From contig BLAL01000160.1 in the NCBI GenBank assembly GCA_015698045.1, positions 558,001 to 622,000 on the forward strand: a stretch of 64,000 nucleotides of DNA, written 5' to 3'. The notes beneath the pieces are model-generated. The model was given only the letters and a program-made list of their open reading frames with translations. It was not told where the DNA came from and searched no databases. Of the stretch, positions 1 through 13,500 are shown in pieces. Every line of letters begins with the position of its first letter. The first letter of the stretch is position 1. A program made the translations under genes and the position numbers. The stretch is from Rhizophagus clarus. Its lineage: Eukaryota; Glomeromycota; Glomeromycetes; Glomerales; Glomeraceae.

Positions 1-3000
1 ACGTTATTATTTATTATTGATGTCCTATTAAATCCTGCGCCTTTGAAATTGATTGTGTTAGTTTTCTTTAACGTCTGTTGAAATTTTCGTGAAAATTGCA
101 TAGTCAAAATCATTAACAAATAGTAAAATCATGAATGTACATAACAAAAATAAAATGGCCGTTTCGAGTACACGAGTAATATCGAATGGGCTTCTTGCAT
201 GCACTTTTTTATCAAACGTGGATATTAATTTGTTTAAGCTGGAATTAAATATTAAATACAAGAATACAATATATTAACGAAACGGAAAAAATTGACCCCG
301 TTATTGAACATATCACTAAATAGCATTCTTTACTGGGCGTACCGGGAGCCACTCGGCCGGAATTACCGCGTTAAGAAATTAATTTGTGTGCAAGTTACGA
401 CAGTCACGTGGCGTAGTCTTAATTTATCACGTGAATGCACGCACTCTACAAAGTAATTGCTATTAATTTCATTAATATCATTTTTATTGACATTAAAACA
501 TGAAACTATCAAATTTGCTTTGTACAATCAAGGTGAATTTAATAATATATAAGGTCATTAATGTAGGATCATTAGATAGATGAATAGATATCATATTTAC
601 GATTTCAATCTAAAGATTTTTGACTCGTATACTATGACGACGAACTTACGCGTAATCTTGCGACTAACCCGACGTTAAAATTATTCAATGTGAGACAAAA
701 TGCGTAAAAATCAAATTTTTATGTATGTAATATTTATCTCCGATGATATCTCCGAATTCCCTAATTTTGGTAAAGAAAGAAATATACTAATTTAGAATTA
801 ACAATGAAAAATATCAAAACTACCAAAAAAGAATATCATGAAACTCGTGACAATAATATTTTTTATACGATTTACCTTTTGATTTATAAATGAATTTCCG
901 ATACCATTTTTAAAATACATTGTCTTTCTATATAATGAAATTGTTTTTTTTTTGTGTATATGCACATTTTACTAGGGAGGTTTATGTTTTTTATAAAAAA
1001 AATTCGTCGATCATTTTCGACAATTTTATCACATTCGATCACGTTACTTTAGCCTAATTTTTGGCCAGCATTATAGAACTATAATTAATTCTAGTCAATG
1101 TTCAAAAGGACTACAGTAATTATTCAGTTTGTGAGAGCATTGTAATAATTTTAATATGAGTGTCTCAATAAAATAAATAAGTAATGATTTGACGATAAAT
1201 TTCAAGCATGACGAAATATTACAATGCTATATAAATGTATATTCCCTTAAATGTTACCTTTTTCAAGACGAGTTTAACCGGAAATTATGATCCTTTAAAT
1301 AATATTTTTTTTTTTTTTTTTTTTTTTTTTTGTAAGTATATAATTTTCTGTAATATACTGTATTTCTGAAATTACGTGCCTGGACGCGTTATTATATTTT
1401 TGGCCGGAATTATGGTAACTTTGGCCGGCATTAAATTTTAAAATTGACGTTTTAATTTTGGATTTACAAAAATAATTTTTTAATGTTTCTTAAATATTGA
1501 GTACTTTCAAATAAGATGCAGCTTTTTGATTCAGTACTTTGCGATTCGACCTTTTCTTTTCATATAAATTTAACATTCCGTTATATATAAACGAGTGATT
1601 TTCATAAATTTCTTATTTTGTTGATATAAACAGCGGAAAAACACAATGCAGATCATAGCTCTAAATAGAGATGATTGTCAAAGAACCGTTTATTTTTCGA
1701 TAAAAGATGAGATTTTTAATTATTTACAAGCAAAAAGAAGATTTAAAGTAGTTAAATTTAATTTACGTTATGTTTTCTCTTGATACAGTGTATTTTTAAA
1801 GTAATATGAAAATTATATAGTAATAAAACGGATCTTAATTAATATTGACTTTTTATTACTTGTGAAAATACAAAGAAAATGTTTTATTTACAAGTGTATA
1901 ATTGATGATATATCATATAAGAAAGCATAATATCTCTTTTTGTCTTTGTAAATACAAAAATATTTATCTAATTGATGGAAAATTAATTTATTGCTTCTAT
2001 TTTTGTCCTTTTTAAACGTTGGAACGTTCTTGTCATAAGAAAGAATGTAAAAAAGAGAAATTTATAAAAATCTCTTTGGAAAAAAATAATCAACTATAGT
2101 TAAATTGAGTCAGACCATTAAAAATGAGGTAACATTAACGATATTTTATTCAAGGGCGTGAATAACTTATCTTTTTCGTATACCGTTTCTTTTCTTTACT
2201 TAAAGGCCAGAATATTATTTTTAATGAATATATTATAGAAGATACTTGATTTGTAGAGATTTATAATTTATTACAAATTGAAAATAAATTTTATCAAAAA
2301 AAAGTAGTAAATATCAAAAAAAAAAGGTAGCAAAAAAGTAGGATCAGCTAATTTTTTACCGTTACTGGTAGTCGAATCTCCTAAATTTATTTTTTAAGAG
2401 AAAAAAAAAAATAATATCGAATAAAATTTGATTAGAGCTTAACGCCAAAGTTTTGACAAATATAATTAAAAAAAAAAACACTTAAAAATTTCCGTTTTCC
2501 TTCTTAAAATTTCATTACAAAAATACTTCTATTTCTTCGTAATGATTTTTTATATTTTGCGTGGTTGCCGATCAAAGTAGGCATATCTTGACAGATTACG
2601 TTTAAACTTTAAATGCTGTAAGAAAAATATTCTTAATAATTAATTATTCATATTGTTCCATTCATGCACGAGGAGATGCCAACTCTGCAAAAGATCGGTA
2701 AATGAACGTGGGCATAGAATTAAATTGACAGATAGGGGAAACAGGAAAATCAATCAAATGAGCTGCAGGGTAAAATTAAGTAAGAAGCGAATAATAACAT
2801 TCACTTTTTTTTTTTTTGGATTTTGAAACATGTTTAGAGAGTTCGAGAATAAAACATAAAACTAATCGATAATTGCTAACGCTAATAATTCTTTGTTTTA
2901 TTTTTTTATGTTTTTTTTTTTCTTACAAAATGAAAAAACCAAAGGTTTCAGATTAATCATAATCATTTAGTATTGTTCTCATAGAAAAAAAAAAAAAAAA

Positions 3001-4378
3001 AAAAACAAAAAATAAAAAAAAAAATGATTCACATCTTAACTCTATAAAATTTGATTCAGGGTTATTCCTAATATTTGGGGTTAAAGAGATTTGCCATGGG
3101 TCCCGCGAAACATACCCTCCCCTTTTAATTTTTTATCAATTACACGCCAACTTTTTTTTTTTGTTTTTGTTTTTTGTTTTTTTGTTTTCTTTTTTGTAAG
3201 AATAGTATCTTAAATGCAATTACAAAGAATCATGAGGAAATTATTTTTCTCTTTTATAAAATTCTTTGTGAACGACATTTGATAGATTAAACTTTGGGAA
3301 AATCTTTTTATTGTCATTTCTAAATCCTTTTACATTAACGTTCCTTTTTAAAAAATCATTTCTTTACTAAGGAAATATTAATGCGGCATTGTAATATGAC
3401 ACAACAATCTATTAATACCATTAATTTTAATAATGATTGACCGAATATCATGCCTTAATTACCTTTTTCAATGCAAAAAAAAAAATAAGTATTTATATTG
3501 CCTAATGTGGTAAAATGCCCGATTTTATTACTTTTCATATTAGGAAACAAGATTGATATAATAATAATAATAATAATAATATATATATATATATACTATA
3601 TATAATTTGGGGTATAAGAAGATATAGAGAGAGAGAGAAATAGGGCCAAATTCGGAGATTGAGATTGGGCGGAGAAATATTTCCAAATTTATAATCTTAA
3701 TAGTAAAGTTTCTTACGTTATACTATGTTATACGATCTTTTTCACAAAGAAAATTAGATTTTTATTTTCACGCAGCGTGAAAATTTTTATTTCAATTTTT
3801 TCTTTTTATGTATACATTAAAAAAGAAATAAAAAATAAAAATAAAAATACAAATAGATAATAATAAATAAAAAAACCCTTAATAACCTAATCTTATTAAT
3901 TTGTTTGTATCCCACAGGTTATCAATGTAAAAAAAAATTTCCTCAAATATCAGGTTTGGATTATTAATTTGTGTAATCTGATACGTGAATGAAATTTCCT
4001 GAAATTTCCTTATTTCAGGTTTTGCGTTGTACCGTTTTGACTTTTGAAACTTGATATGGAATCACAAAATTTATTTTGTTATAATATAAACAAGGGATAA
4101 TATAAATAATATACAATATATCTTTAAAAATAAATGTCCACTGTATACTAAAATATACTTTATTTATGAATTTTAACTTTAAACAATCAGTGTTTTCAAT
4201 GTTTTCAATGCAGATAAATATTAAAGATTGTTAGATGAATTTCATTATATAAGGAACCGTTTTTTTCTTCGTTTTTTTTCAATTCCTTCAAATTAACAAA
4301 AAAAAAAATTCAATAACCCAAAAAGATAACCAAAATTACTTCAATTAAATTCGAATCGTTCTTCCGTGACTTTACTAG
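1..4378. other. AT-rich intergenic spacer
   Basis: No gene can be supported here. The stretch is AT-rich with long homopolymers, for example a run of about 27 T near 1305-1331 and A-rich runs near 2985-3025, and only short chance ORFs. Three copies of a GC-richer motif around GGCCGGAATTA stand out, at about 353, 1401 and 1425. A ribosome- or tRNA-like block was looked for by eye and not found. Confidence 0.7.
3558..3595. repeat. ATA/AT microsatellite
   Basis: An (ATA)n run passes directly into an (AT)n run, and a short GA run follows at about 3626-3640. This is a simple sequence repeat with no sign of coding. Confidence 0.9.
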
Positions 4379-4530
4379 CCTCATCCTCGCAAATTTCGTA
4401 AATCTCGTAAATCTTTTCGCAAATCTTTCAAATTCGTAAATTACAAATCTTACAAACACAAACCTCGCTAATACAAACCTCACAAATATAAACCTCGAAA
4501 AATACAAACCTCGAAAAATTCAAACCGCAC
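4379..4530. repeat. Degenerate minisatellite just upstream of the HMG-box gene
   Basis: Short units resembling AATACAAACCTCG and CGTAAATCT repeat imperfectly across about 150 bp and end in a poly-A run about 85 bp before the HMG-box start codon. The plus strand is C-rich and almost free of G, as in pyrimidine-rich fungal promoters or 5' leaders. A regulatory role is only inferred from position. The minus-strand ORF over it is a by-product of the repeat. Confidence 0.55.
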
Positions 4531-4636
4531 AAAAAAAAAAAAAAAAAAAACTCTCAAATAACTTCTTGTCGCTTACCTCAAGAATCTCCAAAAACTCTTA
4601 TAACCCGTTTCAAATCTCATTATAAAAATTACGAAA

Positions 4637-5473
4637 ATGACTACCCATAACTTTTCAATTGAAGATCTTGCTATGTCATTGATTGTTAGATTGGACAGAA
4701 ATAATATTTTCCCACCATTGCTCAACAATCCAGAATCCTTTCTTTCACCCACGGACAATTTAACCAATTTGTCGTTCCGACGACCAAAAAGAAGTCCAAA
4801 CGCGTTTCTTGTCTGTAGAAGAAATGTTCATGAAGAGGCTACCCGTAAAGGAACTTTCAATATGCGTGTTATAAGTAAAGTCACGGGCATATTGTGGAAG
4901 AATGCCTCAGCTGAAGAAAAGGATGTATATAAAAAATTAGCAGATCGGGTTTATGAAATTCATTATAGAAGAACGTCATCAATATATAAAAAAATGACGG
5001 TATCATCATTGAAAGAAAGGGCATCTTATAAGCCCTATTATTCATTTCCAATACAAATATCAACATCATCAACCACTTCATCGTCCGCTCCACCTCAAAT
5101 AGAAACATCGATAGGTCCGGTAGTACCAATAGGACCTCTAATGCCTGTAGGAACTGTAGGACACGTAGGACCCGTAGGATCAGGATCCGCATCGGTATCA
5201 ACTCCCACTTCTTCCTCCACGCTTCCGCTTCCTTTCTCACCTTCAATGTATCCATCAACTTCTTATAATAATAATTTTAATTTCGAAATGGAGAATAATG
5301 GATATATTTCATTAAATAATTTGAACCATCAGCCTAATAATATAGATTATAATTCTTATACAGAAATTAATGGTCAAATTATTCCACATAATTATCAACA
5401 ACAACAGCAAACCGAACAGAATCAATTGTTATACCTTTATAATAATATTTTTACTTCATTCAATAATCAATAA
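4637..5473 (+). CDS. HMG-box (MATA_HMG-type) transcription factor
   Basis: A 278-residue single-exon protein, likely a nuclear sequence-specific DNA-binding protein. The HMG box spans about residues 48-112: it opens with RRPKRSPNAF, has the helix-2 pattern with GILWKNASAEEKDVYKKLA, and ends near YEIHYRR. This layout matches the MATA_HMG group, known in fungi as mating-type and related regulators and greatly expanded in Rhizophagus. After the box come a Ser/Thr-rich part, a Gly-Pro-Val repeat (about residues 158-180) written in near-repeat codons, and an Asn/Gln-rich tail with a Q5 tract, as in low-complexity activation regions. The ATG at 4637 is used because the box needs the upstream residues and an A-rich context precedes it. 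AATAAA overlaps the stop codon. The gene looks whole. Whether it is the mating-type locus or a dispersed paralog cannot be told from this window. Confidence 0.88.
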   Translation: MTTHNFSIEDLAMSLIVRLDRNNIFPPLLNNPESFLSPTDNLTNLSFRRPKRSPNAFLVCRRNVHEEATRKGTFNMRVISKVTGILWKNASAEEKDVYKKLADRVYEIHYRRTSSIYKKMTVSSLKERASYKPYYSFPIQISTSSTTSSSAPPQIETSIGPVVPIGPLMPVGTVGHVGPVGSGSASVSTPTSSSTLPLPFSPSMYPSTSYNNNFNFEMENNGYISLNNLNHQPNNIDYNSYTEINGQIIPHNYQQQQQTEQNQLLYLYNNIFTSFNNQ

Positions 5474-7311
5474 AAAATATAGTTTGATTTTTTTTTTTCT
5501 CGTTTTATTTTTTCTTTTTTATCGATTTTTATTTTATCGTTTTTTTCAAAAAAATATATGTATATATAGAGTAGAACATATTTTTTTTTCTTTTTTTTTT
5601 TTAGTCGTTTATTATCATTAGTGTTTTTGTATTATAAATTTTATTTTTTTCATTAACACGGTTTTTTCTAAAAAAAAAAAAAAAAAAATAAAAAAACAAA
5701 CATTTTTTTTTAATCCATGTCGTAATTACAATAAGTTTCCATTTTTCTCCAAGTTTTCTTTTTTAAGTAATGTTGTGGTGTTGTTTTTAAAATTTATTGT
5801 TATATGTGTTCGACATTTAGAAACATATTAGGAAAAAATTAAGTTTTAAATTTTCTATAGTAAATTTTAATATATTCTCTCCGATATGAATAATTTGAAT
5901 ATGATAAAAATAAAAAAAAATTTTTTTTTTGACTTTCAAAAATAAGTTTGAAATTAAACGGTATTTACGATGATCCATTTCCATTCTCGTATTATGCATA
6001 ATCAACGTGTTAAAAATAAATTGTCAAATGAGAGGAGTATGAGGGGTAAAAGGTATCACATATACGTAATATTTACCTCTGAAATGGTACCAAAAAAATG
6101 TTTGAGACCTTTTTTTATTCTAGATTCTTTTTATTTTATTTTATTTTATTTTTTAATTTTAGAAAGTTTTAAAAGAACATATTAATATAGGAACAATACC
6201 AAATTAGAAGAATAATAACAACAGATTTTATTTTTATTTTATTTTTTATTTTTATTCTTATTTTTATTCTAAACTGGTAGGGACTTGCAAAGTAATATAA
6301 TAAAAAAGAAGACAATAATTATTAGTTTTGGATTTATATGGTTATGATAATCTGATCAGACACGTATGAAGATGTATACCGAAATTCTGGGACGATCATC
6401 ATGAGACATCATTCTAAAAATAGATAATGAATAGTTCAGCAATGACACGTTGACAAGCATTGTATTTACTTTTAGGGTATTAATAAACCTAAATCAAGTT
6501 AATAATTTTGTTAAGTTATACAAATCGATAATTTTCATTGTTTCTCGGATTTTATTGGTTATCTTAATTTTTATCAATTAAAAAAGTAATAAAATTCTTA
6601 TTTTGTTGAATGACTAGGATGACAACAGTAACATTGCATGCACATTTATCTAAATCAGTTATACACATTAAAATCCCAAAAAATATAAAATTTCGCCTCA
6701 TGACGTTATTACTTATTACAATGCAGGGAAAAAAAAAGGTTCAAGGTTAAATCTGTCAAATACTCCGCGCAAAATGCATTTAATACATGTTTCAAAAAAA
6801 AAAAAAAATATTTCTGACATTTTCAATAACAACAATAATAAATATTAGTTTATTTAATATTATTACTATTTTTGTTTAAAGATGGGAGTGAGAAAATTTT
6901 TTCATGTATTACTTATTACTATACCCCTTCTCCCGATATATTTTTTTTTTTTTTCCCAAGAATAACAAAAATTTTTTTTTTTTTTTTAAAGAACCAACTA
7001 AGGAAAATAATGGTTAGCTTTGAAACCTTTTCGTCATTTTTAATCTCTCTTGATAATAAAAATAGCAAACACGAAATATTTGTTTGTTTATTATTTGTGG
7101 CATTATGTATGAAAAAAAAATGATTTAATTAATTTGTTTCGGAATCCTTTTTTTTGGGGTAGTTGTTGTTAATGTTGTATAACCTGTACAACTTTGTGAA
7201 AAAAAAATTTCATACATGTTAAATAATTTTTTTGAACGAATTATTTTAAGATTTTCTTTGTTTATAAGGATAAATGCAAAAAATTAAAGCAATATCTTTG
7301 TCTTTGTGTTA
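5474..7311. other. AT-rich intergenic spacer
   Basis: T-rich 3' flank of the HMG-box gene followed by low-complexity spacer. The small ORFs here are rich in F, L and K from homopolymers and carry no recognisable motif. Confidence 0.65.
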
Positions 7312-7554
7312 TCAAATTATCAAATTATCAAATGGAACCAGCTTTTTTTGTTGTTCACTTAATTGCGTATTCAAATTTAAAAAAAGATTAAGTTCATCAC
7401 GCCTTATCCATATAAATGATTGTACATAATTGTATTGGAACAGGTATTTAAACAAATCTTCTTTTAGTCGATCCGGATCTTCCACGGAGGAGCCGTTGAA
7501 ACGAATTAAAAAAAAGTCCTTTGTAGATCCGTCACAAATCAAAAAATTCTCCAT
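7312..7554 (-). CDS. Hypothetical 80-residue protein or exon
   Basis: An 80-codon ORF starting MENFLICDGS. Its composition is balanced and protein-like (acidic and basic residues mixed, few homopolymer residues), unlike neighbouring spurious ORFs. It lacks a signal peptide, a membrane segment or a motif I recognise. It may be an isolated exon or a gene remnant. No neighbour suggests a role. Confidence 0.3.
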   Translation of the reverse strand: MENFLICDGSTKDFFLIRFNGSSVEDPDRLKEDLFKYLFQYNYVQSFIWIRRDELNLFLNLNTQLSEQQKKLVPFDNLII

Positions 7555-10500
7555 CTGTCGGAATTCAGCGTTTTAAAGTATAATTCTAATAAAACTTAAT
7601 TAAGTAACTTAAATATTTTTTTGTCAATAATTCATTTGAATTGATTTGAACAATATTATAAATTATATGGTAATCGATTTATTATTATAGATTGTTTTGA
7701 TAATATTTTTAATTTTATTAGAAGCACATGAAAGAAAAAAAAAAAAAAAAGAAATGAAAATATAGTAATATATTTTGTTATTATTTATAATTATAAACTC
7801 ACGAAATATTCAAATATGATTGATCGATCAATTGGACTTTTTAATCGAACAAGATTCAGATTTGATCAAATATCATAGCACAAATAATATTAAAATACAT
7901 GTGTCACAAAAAAATTATAACAAAAGAAAGAAAAAAAAATAAAGAAAGTAATTTTATTTTAATTAAAAAGAATTATACATGCACACATCATCTTAAATCA
8001 AAGGTTTATTTGGAAACAATTAAGCAATCAAAAATAATTTGTAAGTGTTACGAATCATTCGGATTTAGTATCATGAATAGAGGTTAGATTTTATAATTAT
8101 GTATTTTGAATAGAATCAAAAAAATGGTCGTATGGATGGTATGGAAATTCCGTAAAGATTCCGGTCGATCCGGAAATAAAAAAAAATAAAATGTTTATTT
8201 ATTGACCGTGTGATACCAGGTTCATGATCTCTTCGTGAGAATTCATAAACAGATACAATTTACATTATAAGAAACACCGTGCCAACTTTGGATGATTCAG
8301 GTTGTCGCAGCATAACAATTTAACTTTGATTTAATACATAATGTATAAATAAATAAGAATGCAATAATAAAATCGTGTTTAATTAATTAATCAATGTAAC
8401 TTACATAATTTTATACTAATAACATCATAATTTAATAAAAAAAAAAAAAAATTCTTTCTTACAAAATAAGGTTATTTAATAAATGAATAAAAAAATCCGT
8501 TGTCTTTGTTCTCTTCTTTCTCTTACATTTGTTCTAAAGAAGAAAGAATCTAACAAACAATGTTTAATTAAAACAAAATTCTTTGACAATTGTTTCTTTG
8601 AATGTTCTTTCGAATTGAACAATCAAATTTGTTAAAATCCTATGAATGAGATCCCGGAACAACAGGATTTGCTGTTTCATTATTGGATCGTTTTGTTGGA
8701 TTCGGTTTCATTTTGCTTTTGTAACCGGTTTGATGAAACCGGTTGATCCAAGTCAATTTGGTAAACAAGGGGCTAAAATTTAGATTAATAATGATGGCGT
8801 GCATAAAACCGGTTTTATAAGACTTGGTCTCCCCAAAATAAATCCTATTCGGATTTAGACCCGGTTTTAAATTACAACCCGATTGTGTCGAACCAATAAT
8901 TCACTCCCTTATTCATTTGGACTGTATTTAATAAATGTATTTAATTATATTGTATATAAAATAAATTGCTTTATTTATATTGAATTATATAATTAACTGC
9001 GTTATCATTACGGAAAGTTACGGAATTTTAGAGTATTCATTCGAAATGCAAAATCGGCGGTTCTTTTTTTTTTCTTTTTTCCTTTTCCTTTTTTCTTTTT
9101 TTTTATTAAAAAAAAAAAAGCAACCTTAAAATTGGAGGGCAGAAAAAAAAAAGGCCACTTTTCTATAATTAGCTAAAATTATTGTTAATATCCGCTATTT
9201 TTTATTCAACAGCATGGAATTTATCTTTTTGTTACTGATAAAGGGGATAGATTGGGACAAACCACTAATTCGTCTGTTCTGTAAAATTTTGAATAATTTT
9301 TAATCTGGTTTAATAAAGTAGGTTTCTTTAATAATTTTTATAATTATAATTTTTGTGGTCTAAAGGGTTTGCATATGATATTCAACCGTTTTATATTTCA
9401 ATATAAAAACTGATGATGTGATCTACATACATAACTCGGGCCGAAAATATTTCGGCTGAAATTTCATTTTTAATTAGGCGTCGCTCAAAGAATTCAAATA
9501 TACTAAAAGTGGGTCAAACGTGATAAACCCGCTTTATATTTTGTTAATGTTATTATTTTACTCATTAATTTCTTGCATTCATTTTCTGTCAATACTATCG
9601 CTTGTAATTGGAATTCGATTCTAGGTATAATTACCATATTCCATGTAGCGATGATTTGTTTATCATTTTGTTTCCATTGAAATATTTTGCACGCTTGGTC
9701 TATTATGTCCTTTATTTTCTTTTTATTGAATCTTTGGCAAAAAAAATTTCTTATGGAAAATTCAAAGAAATATGAAGCAAGATTATGATTTCATCCATTA
9801 CATTTATAATTAATTTTGTATCAAGACTTATTATGGCAAGTAAGTTGTGATATGTTCTATACTATATGATTCTTGTTTCTTTCCTGCTCCTGGATTTTTC
9901 AACAGTGTTCTGTTCACGAAAACTAACAGAATTATTGCCAATATTTGTCCATATCGTTCAGCATTACTGGTTGATGTCTGGATAAGTTCCATTTGATTCG
10001 AAATCGATCTTTGACCATTATTAGACCAAAATGTTATGATGTTTAATTTTTTTTTTACAGTAATGTGTCATTTTTTTTGATGACTTGATTTTCAACACTG
10101 GATTGAAGAATTAACAATCCATAATTAGACAAAATAAGTGATGAAATAATAACGGAGGGCTAGAAAGTGCAACGCTAGTAAACTTGCGATGCTGTCTTTA
10201 AGATAACTCAAGCACATTGATATTTTTAATCATCTTACTGGATATATTATCCAAATAATTCCTTTAGTGACATAGGAGCACGCGCAAAGGGAACGAGTGA
10301 AAATCTACAAGATGTGAAAACTTTGAGTTTGGCAAGTTCGTTTTTAATTTATGAAACAAATAATTAAGAGATAAATACTGTATGTACTAATTTTGAATTC
10401 TTTGTATATTTTCAAATTTTGTTTATCATAATCATTTTGGTTTCATTTGTTTTATATTTCCTCGATTATAATGATTCTTTAGTGTTAATTCAAGAACCCC

Positions 10501-13500
10501 TTCATCTACAATGGGGATTGGAATCGATTATCAAATCTTATCAAGATTTGTTTTATAGACGGTCAACTTGACGTCTTAATGATCAGCACATGGCTTATAT
10601 GTAAAATTGCTGAGAATCGTTTCTCGAGTATCGATTTTACTATCAGAATCAATTCTGATCCCTATTCCACAGTGTGTTCACAACTATATGATTGTGATAC
10701 GGTAATACATCACGACGATGATGAAAAGGATGAATATTTATAATAGCAATTATTTATCGCTCAATTTTAATTTAAATAATGATAGAGATAGGGAGGGTAG
10801 ACTAGTTAAACGAAACGAATAATTTAAGAAATATTCAACAATTATCGAAAACTTGAGATAAATAAATTAATAAAGAAATTATTGTCAATTGAGATGTAAT
10901 TAATTTATGTCTTTGTAAATGGTCTTAAAGATTCTAATTGTTCATTTTATTCTCGTTTATCATACCATTAACAATAGATGGGAAAATCAAAACGATTAAT
11001 GAGGTAACTAGCGACCTTTAGTACTAAATTGCAAAGAAATTTGTTATTATATTTTTTGACAATTTCACTATTCAAAAATACAGTGACAAACAATTATTGT
11101 ATATCGTTCAATGCATGTCACACTATGAATCTTATAAAGAAATTTGACATTACCTGTTGTATATAAATACTGATGAGAGGGTTTCGTCTTTATTATTCGT
11201 GGTAACTAATTCTCGAATACTAAATTATGATAAAATTACACACAAAACTATTTCTTTCATTTCATCATCATTTATTTCTTTATAATCCTGCACACTATTT
11301 CCATAAACTATTCCTGATGTAGAATTAGATATAAAAGGTCAAACCTAAGGGAATTGTTCACTTAGTAGACTATATTCTTAATTTTGGCCGGAATTACCAT
11401 TTACGTGCCATTAATTCAGGCCAATTTAAATATGGTTCTGGCTATTTTAATTAACACAACTTATTTAATAAATTGCCCATTTGCATCAAAAAATCATTAC
11501 AAGTAATAAAAAAAATCTGTTTGGTTTAACTTTTCAATCAAGCTATATAATCAATTACCCAATTGATTTTGTAAATATCATAATTTAATATCATAGTTTA
11601 TACAACATATAAGCATGACTATTTAAAGGTTCAAATTACTTACTATAAAATTTTAAACCTCGTCAGCGTGATTGTCATCATTAGTTCCAACAAAACCTTG
11701 TAATTCTTGCCTGAATTATATAAAACTTTAAAAATTTAATTATATGATGATTATCATATATTTATCTGAACGGGTCTTTATTACCTAAGAAAACATTTTC
11801 TTCTCGTAAATTTACATACTATAATAAGATTGCTATATATATATTATAACTAAGCTATTACTAAGGTAAATTTACCAACTTTTCAGTTAACTTTTTAAAT
11901 TATATATAAATTTATCTTACGTGTAAATATAGAGACATTAAAAGAAATTTAATCATAATAAACTAAAATATATTTTATGGATCATAATAACTATATTTGA
12001 ATGCACGTGTGTTACAGAACTATCAGTTCAAGAAAGTTTATAAGCCCATTGCTAATCTAATTGTTCTTTACAATGAATGTGTAATGTTTGGCAAAATCAA
12101 GATTAACAGTAAAAAGGAACGAATACTATACGTGAGAGTGCAATAATGCTGTAAATAATTGCAAATTCAAGGTTTAATTTAACAATTCTAGTTAATACAG
12201 GTTAAATGATTATAAATAAACCAGTATATATTCTAATGAACTAATCTATAACTATTTAATAATTCGCATTAATTAATTATAATTAAAAGTTAACCTGGTT
12301 AATAACTAATTATATACTGATTTATCATTATTTAACTTGTACGAAATTAATATGCATATAGAGCTCATAATTGATTTTTGCCAAAATTAATACAATTTGC
12401 TCTTTTAATTTTTTGCTATTTTCTCAACATATTGTGATTCAATTTCAATGAACTTTATTTTTATTTTGCAGAACTCATTAAGATCCACGAGACTTAAAAT
12501 TCAAAAAAAAAAAAAAATTAGATTATTGGATGATGATATAACCAAAAGCTGTTTTTTAAATTTTTAAATTTGCATTAGTTTGCTCTTTTTTATTAGTGAG
12601 ATTTCAATTAAGTTGTATTAGAGATATTCGAATATTAAATTAATACAAGTTTAACTACAGTAAAATCACATTTAATAAATTATTAACTGAAGTTATATAC
12701 TCTTTTAACTATTAGTAAATAATTTTATTACTATTAAATTTGGTTTTCGGTCATAAAATGAACCAAATAATGTAAAAATTATTAAAACTTAATTGGATAT
12801 ATTGAATAATAAACATTTATTATTATTATTTCACAAATATTGCTGATAGAAAAACAATTTTTACTACCGTAATACCGTTAGATTTTTCATAATAAGAAAA
12901 TATTAATATTTTAATCATTTATTTTATAAGTATAAAATTTCAAAAATAAATAATAAAACTTACCAGAATTCTGACCATATAATTACCAAAGTAATACTAA
13001 TTTAATATTATGAGGATTTAAATACAAGTAATTTTAATTTTGCTAAATACTGAATTTTTTTTTATCATTTATTATATTAGTCTAATATCAGAAATATAAA
13101 AATATAAAGACTCAAAATAAATTGTACATTATTATGATCCAGTGCAAAAATATTTGTATACCACCAAAAAAGGTGAAATTTTACAACAAGAAAAATATCG
13201 TATCACCAAAACAAGGTAGGCTAAAAATAATAAAATATTTATTAGATATAACCTAGAATATCCTTTCCATAAATTTTAAACTTCTATAAATCCATCTTTT
13301 TTAAACAAAATGGTGTACCACTAATAGATAACAAAAATTTGATAATGATCAATGTTTATAAATTCTTTTTGGAGGATAAATTCATAAGAAAAAGCAATCA
13401 GAGATTACTATTATGCAAGCAAAGTCGCTAAGCTTCACTGAAAATTAGATAAAACATTGTATCTTACATCATATAAAGTACTCAGATGATTTACATTAGA

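Noticed and set aside
58-261. 67-codon minus ORF with a hydrophobic segment
   Set aside because: Short ORF in AT-rich spacer; no motif, splice or homolog support.
4881-5258. 125-codon minus ORF over the HMG-box gene
   Set aside because: Antisense to a clearly recognisable HMG-box coding sequence.
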